Source: Lachnospiraceae bacterium (GTDB lineage: Bacteria > Bacillota > Clostridia > Lachnospirales > Lachnospiraceae). Taken from it: 64,000 nt of DNA. Location of the stretch: contig CAJTDK010000007.1 in the NCBI GenBank assembly GCA_910575105.1, forward strand, positions 1 through 64,000. Direction: 5' to 3'. A model generated the notes under the pieces. The model did not search any database, was not told where the DNA came from, and was given only the letters and a program-made list of their open reading frames with translations. Positions 7,747 through 15,950 of the stretch are shown here, in pieces (position 1 is the stretch's first letter; each line of letters opens with the position of its first letter). The translations under genes and the position numbers were made by a program.

Positions 7747-9687
7747 TTATTTCCTATCTTTGCTCTGGTTGTTGAATGGCTTGAATTCCCGTCCGGAACC
7801 GCTGTAAAAACGGCTGAACAGCTCATAATACTCAAGCCTCAATACCTGTATCCCCACAACCAGCCCTTCCAGGGCACATACAATAATATTTCCGACAACA
7901 ACCCCGATCCAGTTCGTATGGCCCGCCGTCACTCCCGACAGCATAAGCACAACCTCCATCATGGCCGCATGGCTGACCGCAAATGCACCGATACGCACAT
8001 AGGAAATGGTGTTGGAAAAATAGCTTAACATCGTCTCAAACAGTTCGAAAAATCCCTGGATTAGGAACATTCCTTTGCTCTCTTCCATCTTCTTGTGCTT
8101 TTTCTCCACCAGATTGGTAAGCGGCTCCTTAAACAGGAACAAAAGCACAGGCACACCGAGGAATAGGACAAGCATTGCATTTCCCGGCGTCTTATGCCCT
8201 GTCATATACAACACGATCGTGGCGATCAAAAATCCGTAGAACACAAGCCCTGCCACACCGTTGTGGGAAAACCATATATTTCCCGTGTCATGGGCGCGCG
8301 CTGCGTTGACGATCTGGAAGATCATCACCAGTATATTGAGGGCCATTCCAAATGCGATCGCGATCACAAACACCGTATTGAGCTGCCCGATAAACGGCAG
8401 TTCTGTCATCGCTTCCGTCGGCCTAAGCCACCGGGCCTCTATGATTTCCTCGAATCCGAAGATACTGCCGAACATAAAGCCGAAAAATGTGGAAAATAAT
8501 CCGGCGATAGAGATAATCCCCGCAAGGTTCATCTTCTTCGTAAGGTACAAAATGCCTCCCCCAACGAACAGGCAGAGCCCCTGCCCTACATCTCCGAACA
8601 TCGCCCCAAAGATAAAGGTATAAGTCAGCGCCACGAAAACCGTCGGGTCCATCTCATTGTGGGAAGGCAGCCCGTACATCCGGATAAACATCTCAAAAGG
8701 CTTAAAAAGCTTCGGATTCTTAAGCTCTGTGGGCGGATCGCCGAAGAACTTCTCCCGGTCTTCCTCTACCACGATAAATACACGGTTATCGTTCTTCGTT
8801 TCCTTCAGAAGCTTCTCAACATTTTCCTCGCTCATCCAGCCGCAGAGAATATAGTTATCCTCCCGCTCATCACCGTTGACCCTGGCGGCTGACCTTCGGA
8901 CATCAAAGTTGTTGGAAAGCTCCTGCAGGCGCTTCTGCGTTCCCAGAAGCTGCGGTGCATGGCTGGCTACCAGCTTCTTTATCTCACCCTTTACCTCGTC
9001 GATCTTCCTTGTCGTCTCTTTGATATCGTTCCGAAGGCTCGTGCACGCTTCCTCCGGCGTACCGATGTACTCCATCGGAATACGGATCCGTTCAAAGTGC
9101 AGGGACCGGAAGATGGCGTCTGCCTTCCCCACATCCGCATTAGCCGCAAAATAGCAGCCGTACACATAGTTCTCGTTCTGCGCCGCCTCGATAAAGACTG
9201 CGTCCAGCTCGTCATACAGATATTTCCCCAGCCTCTGGTAATAATCTATGCCCATCCGTCCGAACCGCACCTGCATATACTTGTAATGCAGCACCTTCTC
9301 AAGCTCCAGGTCCATAGACCCAAAGGGCTCCAGTATGCTGAACTTCTCCGTCAGCAGATCCTTTTTCTTCTTTAACAGTTCCTTCCTCTCCTGCAGATCC
9401 ACATAGCTGCTGTTAATTTCGCGGACGAGTGAAAGCATATCCTCTGTTGAGAGCGAGCGGTCTACCTCGCTGTCTTTTCCCTCCAAAAGGGATACGAACT
9501 GCTCCGTCCTTGCCAGCGGCTCTTTGTATGGATTCACCTCGACAAACGGCAGAAGATTGTCTGTTGTCCGAAGCTCTGTAATCGCATTCTCAAGCTGCAT
9601 TGCGTATTTGGACAAATACACATCGCACACGCGGTCAATGTCTGTCCTCGGACCGCTGATGCTGAGAAACTTCATCTTTACAATCAT
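7747..9687 (-). CDS. atpI: V-type ATP synthase subunit I
   Basis: A 646-residue membrane stator subunit (a-type). The soluble N-terminal half (about 1-330) contains coiled coil, and the C-terminal half has about seven membrane segments, including PTVFVALTYTFIFGAMFGDVGQG, SIFGFEE and the half-channel region SYVRIGAFAVSHAAMM. The longest frame extends 20 codons further, but AGGAGG nine bases ahead of the ATG at 9687 fixes the start. That ATG overlaps the atpC stop as ATGA. Confidence 0.95.
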   Translation of the reverse strand: MIVKMKFLSISGPRTDIDRVCDVYLSKYAMQLENAITELRTTDNLLPFVEVNPYKEPLARTEQFVSLLEGKDSEVDRSLSTEDMLSLVREINSSYVDLQERKELLKKKKDLLTEKFSILEPFGSMDLELEKVLHYKYMQVRFGRMGIDYYQRLGKYLYDELDAVFIEAAQNENYVYGCYFAANADVGKADAIFRSLHFERIRIPMEYIGTPEEACTSLRNDIKETTRKIDEVKGEIKKLVASHAPQLLGTQKRLQELSNNFDVRRSAARVNGDEREDNYILCGWMSEENVEKLLKETKNDNRVFIVVEEDREKFFGDPPTELKNPKLFKPFEMFIRMYGLPSHNEMDPTVFVALTYTFIFGAMFGDVGQGLCLFVGGGILYLTKKMNLAGIISIAGLFSTFFGFMFGSIFGFEEIIEARWLRPTEAMTELPFIGQLNTVFVIAIAFGMALNILVMIFQIVNAARAHDTGNIWFSHNGVAGLVFYGFLIATIVLYMTGHKTPGNAMLVLFLGVPVLLFLFKEPLTNLVEKKHKKMEESKGMFLIQGFFELFETMLSYFSNTISYVRIGAFAVSHAAMMEVVLMLSGVTAGHTNWIGVVVGNIIVCALEGLVVGIQVLRLEYYELFSRFYSGSGREFKPFNNQSKDRK

Positions 9688-10730
9688 TGCGTCACACCTC
9701 CTAAGTATCCTGATATATCTCTTGAAGATAAGCCGTAGCGAATACATTCAAGCGCACTTATTATTTTCCGGATCTCTCCTTCTTTCAAAAACAGATAGGC
9801 GTTGATCGTGGCGACCGAATACGGATTATGCCGCCTGTCTGACAGATACGCCGCCTTCAGGATCTCCCTGCACTGGCGCTCAAGCAGCTGCCCTTCGTCA
9901 AACGAAAGCTTTCTGCCGTATCTCGTAAGATCCACCTGTTTGATAAATTCATCGACGGTAGGCGCTTCCACCAGCGCCTTGAACTCCTCTTTGCTGAACC
10001 GGTACTGGATCGGGATCATCATCGTGTAGATATCCGGCGGCAGCATATTATAATACTTCTTCGCCCGGTAGATCCACTGGAGGTTGGTAAGGTCGATCTG
10101 CATCCCGTAATCCTTGATGAACATCTCCCTCTCCTTCCCCTTAAGCAACCGCTTTTCCTCCCGCCACATCATGGAAAAGTAGTAAAGCTCCAGTGTCAGG
10201 TCATAGTCATACAAGGTAGCCGCGCCTGATTCCCTAAGCGTCTGGAGCGGCGAGTAATACTCTGTACCCTTGAGATTATCGATCAGCTCTTCAATATTCT
10301 TCGACACTACCAGTTTACTGACAGACAACTGGGAATATTTGTCAAATACCTCTTTTTTATAATCAATGTCGAACGGAACATCATAGTGGTTAAACACGAT
10401 CCTGAGGCAGTAGTTTATCAGATCGATCTCATATCTTTTCCAGTATATCTTCAGGAACTTCTTCTGCCCCATGCCCACAAACCGGAAGATCTTCGTATAA
10501 TCGTCGTAAAATGACTGCGACAGGACCTTTTCCACATTCCCCCTGTGGTAGAGGGCGGTGTCCATCCGGTTAATATATTTCGTGTACGCCGGCTTCTCCT
10601 TCAGGTACTCTATCACTTCCGGAACAGATTTAAGATTCGCGATGCTCTCGTAATCCGCATCTGTCAGAAGCTTTGCCTGCATGGCGCGCACCTTCGTCGT
10701 AATACCGCTGTACGTCCTAAGATTCCCCAT
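9684..10730 (-). CDS. atpC: V-type ATP synthase subunit C (AC39/d type)
   Basis: A 348-residue, largely helical subunit of the AC39 family that caps the membrane ring and couples it to the central stalk. Typical features are the N-terminal YSGITTKVRAMQAKLL and a C-terminal RYGLSSRDI segment. AGAGGTG precedes the ATG. It overlaps atpI by four bases and starts four bases after the G/H stop, so the operon is tightly coupled here. Confidence 0.92.
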   Translation of the reverse strand: MGNLRTYSGITTKVRAMQAKLLTDADYESIANLKSVPEVIEYLKEKPAYTKYINRMDTALYHRGNVEKVLSQSFYDDYTKIFRFVGMGQKKFLKIYWKRYEIDLINYCLRIVFNHYDVPFDIDYKKEVFDKYSQLSVSKLVVSKNIEELIDNLKGTEYYSPLQTLRESGAATLYDYDLTLELYYFSMMWREEKRLLKGKEREMFIKDYGMQIDLTNLQWIYRAKKYYNMLPPDIYTMMIPIQYRFSKEEFKALVEAPTVDEFIKQVDLTRYGRKLSFDEGQLLERQCREILKAAYLSDRRHNPYSVATINAYLFLKEGEIRKIISALECIRYGLSSRDISGYLGGVTQ

Positions 10731-10734
10731 AAGC

Positions 10735-11046
10735 CTACACCTCTAATATCTGCTTCAAAATTGCTTTCGCATATTCTGTATGGTGCTGCGCAAATTCCGC
10801 TTCCAGATTATCAATCGTATCCCTGTGCTTTTTACGTTCCTCACCAAGCACCTGCTCCATCTTCTTACTGCCCTCAGCCCGGATGGTCTCCAACTGCTGC
10901 TTCACTTCCTCATTCAGCTTCCGGTCAAATTCGTCCCGCTGCGCCTGAATCTTTCTCTCTTCCTCGAATTTCTGCTTCTCGGCATTCTCAACGATTGCCT
11001 CCGCTGTCTCCTCAATCTCTGCAAGTCTCTTAATAATCGAGTCCAT
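10735..11046 (-). CDS. V-type ATP synthase peripheral-stalk subunit G/H
   Basis: A 103-residue, almost wholly charged helix (Glu/Lys/Gln-rich heptads) that fits the G/H stalk subunit partnering subunit E. Sequence alone is low complexity, so the call rests on size, coiled-coil character and its place as first gene of the V-ATPase operon. The start follows GGGGGTG. A possible promoter TTGTAA-17-TATAAA lies at about 11170-11200 on the minus strand. Confidence 0.85.
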   Translation of the reverse strand: MDSIIKRLAEIEETAEAIVENAEKQKFEEERKIQAQRDEFDRKLNEEVKQQLETIRAEGSKKMEQVLGEERKKHRDTIDNLEAEFAQHHTEYAKAILKQILEV

Positions 11047-11206
11047 ATGACACCCCCATCCACCTTCTGTACAAAATAGTCAAACCTACGCTATCAATAA
11101 TACTCCTTTTTTTGCAAATTTCCATAGTAATATTTAATAAAATTTTTATTGTTTTTGTGCAATTTTATACTCTTTTTTAGACAATATTACAAGACAGGAA
11201 AATACG

Positions 11207-11277
11207 TCCGAAAGGGCACGCTCTCCCGGCCGGCCGCAAAGCCCGAAGCGGTCAGGAGCCTTACTGGCAAAAGACCG
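11207..11277 (+). other. GC-rich candidate structured leader between V-ATPase and trmB
   Basis: A roughly 70-base GC-rich block in an AT-rich 307-base divergent gap. On the plus strand it begins with a GAAA-capped stem GTCC/GGGC. The segment GCGGTC (11248-11253) can pair either with GGCCGC (11232-11237) or, through CGGTC, with GACCG (11273-11277), which encloses an inner GCC/GGC stem. The two pairings exclude each other. No riboswitch family is recognised. It would lie in the trmB leader, or the opposite strand in the V-ATPase leader. Confidence 0.4.
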
Positions 11278-11353
11278 TTTGACTTCTTCAGACAAACAGG
11301 TTAAACTTGTATCCGAAAATACTGATATTTTTAAATAATAAGGAGACCCTGAT

Positions 11354-12013
11354 ATGAGATTAAGAAATATTCCAAGGGCGGACGCTGTCCTTGACGCCTG
11401 TCCTCTTGTCATAAAAGAGCCGGATAAAATCCGCGGGAGATGGAGCGCGGACATTTTTCAGAACGGACACCCTGTACACATCGAGATCGGCATGGGCAAG
11501 GGGCAGTTTCTTCTGGCTCTGGCTAAGCAGAATCCGCAGATCAATTACATCGGCATCGAGCGCTATTCCAGCGTTCTGTTAAGAGCCGTAGAAAAGCTGG
11601 ATGAGCTTCCCGAGGCGAACAACCTGCGTTTCCTCTGCATTGATGCCGCAGAGCTTCCGGGTATCTTCTCGCCCGGAGAGGTCAGGCGCATCTACCTTAA
11701 TTTCTCTGACCCGTGGCCAAAGGCGCGCCACGCCAGGAGGCGCCTCACCTCAAAAGAATATTTTTCCCGCTATGACCGCATACTCTCATCAGACGGGCAG
11801 GTAGAATTCAAGACAGACAACCGGGGGCTATTTGATTTCTCCGTGGAAGAGCTTAACGCCTCCGACACTTGGACGATTACGGCCTGCACCTATGACCTGC
11901 ACCGCGACAGTCTCATGAACAGGGGCAATGTGATGACTGAATATGAGGAAAGGTTCTCCTCCCTTGGCAATCCCATCTGCAAATTAACTGCAACACGTAA
12001 ATCTAAGCCCTAA
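11354..12013 (+). CDS. trmB: tRNA (guanine-N7-)-methyltransferase
   Basis: A 219-residue enzyme that methylates G46 in the variable loop of tRNAs using S-adenosylmethionine. The SAM-binding motif is IEIGMGKGQFLLALA (about 43-57). GIERYSSVLLRA and the family signature NFSDPWPKARHARRRL follow, with the C-terminal TEYEERF motif. AAGGAG precedes the ATG by eight bases. It heads a rightward group with a small ORF and thioredoxin. Confidence 0.97.
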   Translation: MRLRNIPRADAVLDACPLVIKEPDKIRGRWSADIFQNGHPVHIEIGMGKGQFLLALAKQNPQINYIGIERYSSVLLRAVEKLDELPEANNLRFLCIDAAELPGIFSPGEVRRIYLNFSDPWPKARHARRRLTSKEYFSRYDRILSSDGQVEFKTDNRGLFDFSVEELNASDTWTITACTYDLHRDSLMNRGNVMTEYEERFSSLGNPICKLTATRKSKP

Positions 12014-12056
12014 AGCTGCATATAATAGTAGGGAATAGAGATTTCCGGAGGCTTTT

Positions 12057-12209
12057 ATGAAACTGGGATTCATGAAAAAATGGCGCCGCAGATGCTACAG
12101 ATCCGCCTATTTTAAAAAGCGCCGCAAATGCAGGTTCTGCTGTATCACAAGCTCTCTCCGGGAGGTTTGCGAGATATTGAATTCTAATATAAACTTCCGG
12201 AACAAATAA
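12057..12209 (+). CDS. Small cationic, cysteine-containing protein (50 aa), unrecognised
   Basis: An open frame of 50 codons with GGAGG six bases before its ATG, placed between trmB and thioredoxin and ending 15 bases before the thioredoxin start. The product is strongly basic, with an Arg/Lys-rich first half (MKKWRRRCYRS, KKRRKCRFCC) and five Cys, including CRFCC. The KRRKCRFC stretch faintly recalls the N-terminus of ribosomal protein bS18, but length and remainder do not fit. It has no recognised family. Coding status rests on the ribosome-binding site and gene spacing. Confidence 0.45.
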   Translation: MKLGFMKKWRRRCYRSAYFKKRRKCRFCCITSSLREVCEILNSNINFRNK

Positions 12210-12224
12210 GAAAGGTTGAGATAC

Positions 12225-12548
12225 ATGCTGCATCTTACAGCAAATGATTTTTCTGCGGAAATAAAGAGAAACCGTCTGCCTGTCGTAGTCATGTTTTATG
12301 CCGCGTGGTGCGGCAAATGCGCGATGATGAAGCCGCTCGTAGAAGATATAGAGACAGCATACAAAAAGCGCATCCTGTTCTGCGAGGTCGAAGTGGACGA
12401 ATCGCCAGGGCTGGCTGAGCAATACAACGCGTCTATCGTCCCTACATTTGCCTTTTTCCAGAATGGCAGGCTGTTGGGCGAGCTTCAGGGCGTGATGGAA
12501 GATACCACTCTTGAGCGACATCTACAAAAAATATTCAGAAATTGTTAA
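12225..12548 (+). CDS. Thioredoxin family protein
   Basis: A 107-residue single-domain thioredoxin. The redox site is WCGKC (residues 28-32), preceded by VVVMFYAA, and the cis-proline is in SIVPTFAFF. The dipeptide between the cysteines is GK, not the GP of classical thioredoxin. GAAAGG supports the ATG at 12225 rather than the TTG nine bases upstream. It probably acts as a cytoplasmic disulfide reductase. It follows the small Cys-containing ORF in what looks like one transcript. Confidence 0.93.
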   Translation: MLHLTANDFSAEIKRNRLPVVVMFYAAWCGKCAMMKPLVEDIETAYKKRILFCEVEVDESPGLAEQYNASIVPTFAFFQNGRLLGELQGVMEDTTLERHLQKIFRNC

Positions 12549-12675
12549 GACGGTTTTCCTTTTCAAACTAAAGTGCCTGTGCTATATTATGAATGAGTAA
12601 ATGTAACTCTTTCTGATATGGGATAAATTACGGGGAGTCAGGTTTACCAAAAGAATCAATAAAGGGGAGTTTAGT

Positions 12676-13953
12676 ATGAAAAAAATCAAGTTGAAAGCAC
12701 CGCAGCGCGCTTCGCGCTGTATGAGGAAAAGCCTCTCGGCCGTCCTGGCAGCGGCGCTGATCTGCACCGGTCTGCCGATGGCCGTAAGGGCCGACAGTTC
12801 TAAGGTTGTCACCCTGGGAGCGAATCTGTCTGATGAACAGAAGACTTCCATGTACGAATATTTCGGGACAACGGCCAAGGAGGTTGACACGATCGAAGTC
12901 ACCAATCAGGATGAGCGCAAATATATGGAAGGCATCGCCAGCGAAGCACAGATCGGCAAGAGAACTTACAGCTGTTCTTATGTTGAGCCTACGGAAAAAG
13001 GCGGGATCCAGGTGAAGGTTGCGAACCTTACCTTTGTAACAAGCTCCATGATCGCCAGCACCCTGCTCACCTCCGGCGTCGAGAACTGCAACGTCGTCGC
13101 GGCATCCCCAATCGAGGTGTCGGGAACAGGCGCTCTGACAGGGATCATGATGGCTTATGAGTCTGCCAGCGGCGAAGAGCTGAGTGAAGACCAGAAAGCC
13201 GCTGCTACAGAGGAGCTTGTCACTACCGGAGAGCTTGCCGGCGAGATCGGCCAGCAGCCGGCCTCTGACCTGATGAACCAGGTAAAGCAGGAGGTTATCG
13301 AAGAGAATCTGACCGATGAAGGAGAGATCCAGGACACCGTACAGTCTGTTGCCAATAGTTCCGGCATCGACCTGACCGACGAGCAGATCGCGCAGATCGT
13401 CTCCCTGATGCAGAATATCGCCCAGTACGATTATGATGTTAAGGCGCTTAAGAAAACACTGGAAAATCTGGAAGGAAAAGAAGAAGGCTTCTTCTCAAAG
13501 CTTGTCAGCACCATATCCGGTTTCTTCGGCGGGGATGATAAGGGCGGCATCATCAACAGCACCAACGATAATATTCTGGGTGATAATGCAGTGATCGACA
13601 GCACGTTGGATGACATCAAGGACAAGGTAAGTTCTGATGAAGGCGAAGGCTTCTTCGACAAGATCGCCAATTTCTTCAAGGGACTCTTCGGCGGTAATGA
13701 TACAGAAGATGCCTCGGAGGATAACACCGAGGATTCCGAATCGGAAGATACCGCAGACGATAGCACTGAAGATACGCTGACACCACAAAGCGATGATGAC
13801 CCGGAAGATATCGCTGGTTCCGATGAATCGGGAGATCTCTCTAATGCGGACGACGATGACCCGCTGCAGAACGGTCACGACGGAGATGCCGATGACGACG
13901 ACCCGCTGCAGAACGGTCACGACGGGGATACCGGGGATGATGGTTCTGAATAA
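12676..13953 (+). CDS. Exported DUF1002 protein with acidic repeat tail
   Basis: A 425-residue protein with a basic N-terminus and signal peptide (about 1-39, cleavage likely near VRADSS). Residues about 43-270 match DUF1002: GANLSDEQKTSMYEYFG, a TNQDERKYMEG segment, GKRTYSCSYVEP, SGTGALTGIMMAYE and EELVTTGEL. The function of DUF1002 is unknown. The C-terminal third carries two Gly-rich hydrophobic patches (FFSKLVSTISGFFGG, FFDKIANFFKGLFGG) and then a very acidic tail ending in two 14-residue repeats. AAGGGGAG precedes the ATG. It is likely secreted or surface-exposed. Confidence 0.85.
   Translation: MKKIKLKAPQRASRCMRKSLSAVLAAALICTGLPMAVRADSSKVVTLGANLSDEQKTSMYEYFGTTAKEVDTIEVTNQDERKYMEGIASEAQIGKRTYSCSYVEPTEKGGIQVKVANLTFVTSSMIASTLLTSGVENCNVVAASPIEVSGTGALTGIMMAYESASGEELSEDQKAAATEELVTTGELAGEIGQQPASDLMNQVKQEVIEENLTDEGEIQDTVQSVANSSGIDLTDEQIAQIVSLMQNIAQYDYDVKALKKTLENLEGKEEGFFSKLVSTISGFFGGDDKGGIINSTNDNILGDNAVIDSTLDDIKDKVSSDEGEGFFDKIANFFKGLFGGNDTEDASEDNTEDSESEDTADDSTEDTLTPQSDDDPEDIAGSDESGDLSNADDDDPLQNGHDGDADDDDPLQNGHDGDTGDDGSE
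13846..13929 (+). repeat. Two 42-bp in-frame tandem repeats in the DUF1002 gene
   Basis: Two near-identical 42-base units encode ADDDDPLQNGHDGD twice. The core CCGCTGCAGAACGGTCACGA occurs at 13861 and again at 13903. Such in-frame repeats can change copy number by slippage. The acidic Asp runs suggest cation or polymer contact outside the cell; that is inference. Confidence 0.85.
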
Positions 13954-13983
13954 CCGAACAGGATTAATTTGTTAAATACAACG

Positions 13984-14006
13984 GGCGCAGGCTGACAGCC
14001 TGCGCC
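13984..14006 (+). terminator. Terminator between the DUF1002 and chemoreceptor genes
   Basis: A perfect 10-bp stem GGCGCAGGCT/AGCCTGCGCC with a three-base loop lies 30 bases past the DUF1002 stop, followed by TTATCTTAT. It lies between convergent genes and may serve both, although the T-run is better on the plus strand. Confidence 0.75.
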
Positions 14007-14023
14007 TTATCTTATATAACCGC

Positions 14024-15697
14024 CTATCTTCTGATACCGTTCAACTCAAAAGAACTCATCAGGTTCTTAAGCAGCCCTGCCTGAGAGGATAACTGCTCGC
14101 TGGCGGCAGCACATTCCTCGCTGGTCGCTGAATTGGTCTGAACAACGCTTGAAATCTGTCCGATACCGTCCGTAACCTGCTCGATCGCTCTTGTCTGCTT
14201 TTCCACAGCCTCTACGACCAATGCCATCTTCGTGGTCACATTCCCGGCAAGCTGATTCGTCTTCTCCAGAGACTCCGTAACCCGGTTCACCGCGTCGCCG
14301 CCCTCGGCAACTGTAGCGATAGAGCTCTCGATAAGCTCTTTGGTCGCCTTGGTAGCCTCCTCAGATTTGGACGCCAGATTGCTGACCTCGTCAGCTACTA
14401 CGGCAAAGCCCTTGCCTGCGGAGCCTGCCCGTGCCGCCTCAACCGCCGCGTTCAGGGCGAGGACATTGATCTGGAATGCGATATTCTCAATAGTAGCAAT
14501 AATTGTTCCAATCTTCTGTGAAGATCCGGAAATGCGGTCCATTGCCTCATTCAATTCCTTGACATAATCAATACTGATGCCAAGCTGAGCCCCTGCCCGG
14601 TTGACAAAGTCTCCCGCTTCCGCGGCAGCAACCGATGTCCTCTGGGCGCTCTCAGAAATGTCCGCAATCGTAGCGGATATCTGCTGAATAGAGCTTGCCT
14701 GCTCAGTAGCTCCCTGAGCCATAGACTGGGCGCTGCTTGACACATTGTCCGAACCGGCCGACACCTGCCCTGCACTAGCGGCAATCTGCCCCATCGTGCT
14801 GTTCAGGCCCGCCTGTATCCGGTCAAGAGATGTCCTGATCGACTTGAAGTCGCCCATATATTCCTGTCTGACACTCCCCGTCAGATTTCCTTTAGCAATA
14901 GAGTCCAACACCTCGGTGATCTCTCCGATATATGCCCGCAGACGCTGGGTCGTGCCTTCAAAAATCTCTCCCAGCACTCCGATCTCATCATCTGAATGCA
15001 CACTGACTTGAATCTCTTTTCCGCTGGTAAGCCCCAAGTCGCCCCTTTCCAGACGCTTCGCCACCTCGGTAATCTCTGCCATCGGATCAGATACCCGTTT
15101 TTTCAGATAGCCAACCAAAAATACAGCACATATAACGATCGCGATCAGGCTCAGTCCGGTCGCCCAGACAACAACGCTGAATGTCTCCTTATTAGCCGCA
15201 TCCATAGATATGCCCGCAAAGATCAGGCCATTGATCTGCCCGTTCTCTCCCTTCGTGGGAACATACGAACACAGATATTCGACCCCCAGTATGTCCGCCT
15301 CACCTACATATGTCTTTCCCTGCTCGAGTACGATGCCATTCAATTCTTCTGAAAGCTTTGTACCGACTACACGCTCACCATCCTTGGTCACCGTACTGTA
15401 AGCCCGGGTATCCCCTTCAAAAATCGTAAACTCACAATCCATACGACTCTTCAGATCATCCAGAAGCTGATTCATATCTTCGCCGCCTGACAGCCGCTCA
15501 AGCTCATGGGCAAGTATGTTCGTGCCGTTGGTACAGCGCTCCTCCTGCATCCTCTTTATCAGAGATTTGAACATAAAGACACAGATCGTCAGCGCCAGCA
15601 CAAAAGAAACTACCTGCATGACGGCCACAACGCGCCCTACCTTTCCCCCTATGCTCCTGTATTTTTTATCCTTCCCGGGTGTCTGTCCTCTTTCCAT
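14024..15697 (-). CDS. Methyl-accepting chemotaxis protein
   Basis: A 557-residue chemoreceptor. Membrane segments are at about 23-43 and 174-198, enclosing a ~130-residue external sensor domain of single-Cache type. A HAMP region follows, then the cytoplasmic signalling coil with the conserved tip (FQINVLALNAAVEAARAG). The longest frame adds 14 codons, but AGGAGG seven bases ahead of the ATG at 15697 sets the start. The ligand is unknown. No flagellar or che genes are nearby except a hemerythrin-receiver protein 5 kb away. A repeat element lies directly upstream, where its promoter would be. Confidence 0.93.
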   Translation of the reverse strand: MERGQTPGKDKKYRSIGGKVGRVVAVMQVVSFVLALTICVFMFKSLIKRMQEERCTNGTNILAHELERLSGGEDMNQLLDDLKSRMDCEFTIFEGDTRAYSTVTKDGERVVGTKLSEELNGIVLEQGKTYVGEADILGVEYLCSYVPTKGENGQINGLIFAGISMDAANKETFSVVVWATGLSLIAIVICAVFLVGYLKKRVSDPMAEITEVAKRLERGDLGLTSGKEIQVSVHSDDEIGVLGEIFEGTTQRLRAYIGEITEVLDSIAKGNLTGSVRQEYMGDFKSIRTSLDRIQAGLNSTMGQIAASAGQVSAGSDNVSSSAQSMAQGATEQASSIQQISATIADISESAQRTSVAAAEAGDFVNRAGAQLGISIDYVKELNEAMDRISGSSQKIGTIIATIENIAFQINVLALNAAVEAARAGSAGKGFAVVADEVSNLASKSEEATKATKELIESSIATVAEGGDAVNRVTESLEKTNQLAGNVTTKMALVVEAVEKQTRAIEQVTDGIGQISSVVQTNSATSEECAAASEQLSSQAGLLKNLMSSFELNGIRR

Positions 15698-15734
15698 CTT
15701 AGCTCCTCCTGCCAATCCATATGGTCTACAACAG

Positions 15735-15891
15735 TACATCGAAAAATAAGTATCTGCCTATATCACGCAGGACAATTTTTCAGATACAAGGCAGATTCTC
15801 GACGGCGTAGCTGTGGCTACGGCTAGAAAATCTAGCGCAGCGGCTGGAAAATCAGACAAGTGATATGGCCAGTTACTTATTATTTGATGTA
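15735..15891. mobile_element. MITE-like repeat, family 1, copy A
   Basis: A 157-bp element between the chemoreceptor start and the tuf terminator. Its ends are inverted repeats of 32 bases with 27 matches (TACATC...ATATCAC and GTGATAT...GATGTA). Inside are a stem CGTAGC/GCTACG (15806-15811, 15816-15821) and tandem GGAAAATC-type units. It matches 50022-50173 at about 85% by eye. There is no transposase, so it would be non-autonomous, or alternatively an RNA-structure repeat. No target duplication was found. Confidence 0.7.
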
Positions 15892-15896
15892 TCAGC

Positions 15897-15927
15897 GAAA
15901 AAGGCTTTCCGAAACAAACGGAAAGCC
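15897..15927 (-). terminator. Terminator of the str operon (tuf)
   Basis: A 9-bp stem GGCTTTCCG/CGGAAAGCC (15903-15911, 15919-15927) with a seven-base loop is followed on the minus strand by TTTTTC. It starts 24 bases after the tuf stop codon. Confidence 0.9.
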
Positions 15928-15950
15928 CTCATCATAATCATTAATCCAGA

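Noticed and set aside
11205-11260. Possible c-di-GMP-I (GEMM) riboswitch because of CGCAAAGCC
   Set aside because: The preceding GGCAAACC...GAAA stem and following conserved receptor bases are not in the required order, so only the nine-base box agrees.
11146-11454. A 102-codon minus-strand open frame between trmB and the V-ATPase operon
   Set aside because: It overlaps the trmB start on the other strand, lacks a ribosome-binding site and crosses the GC-rich structured block.
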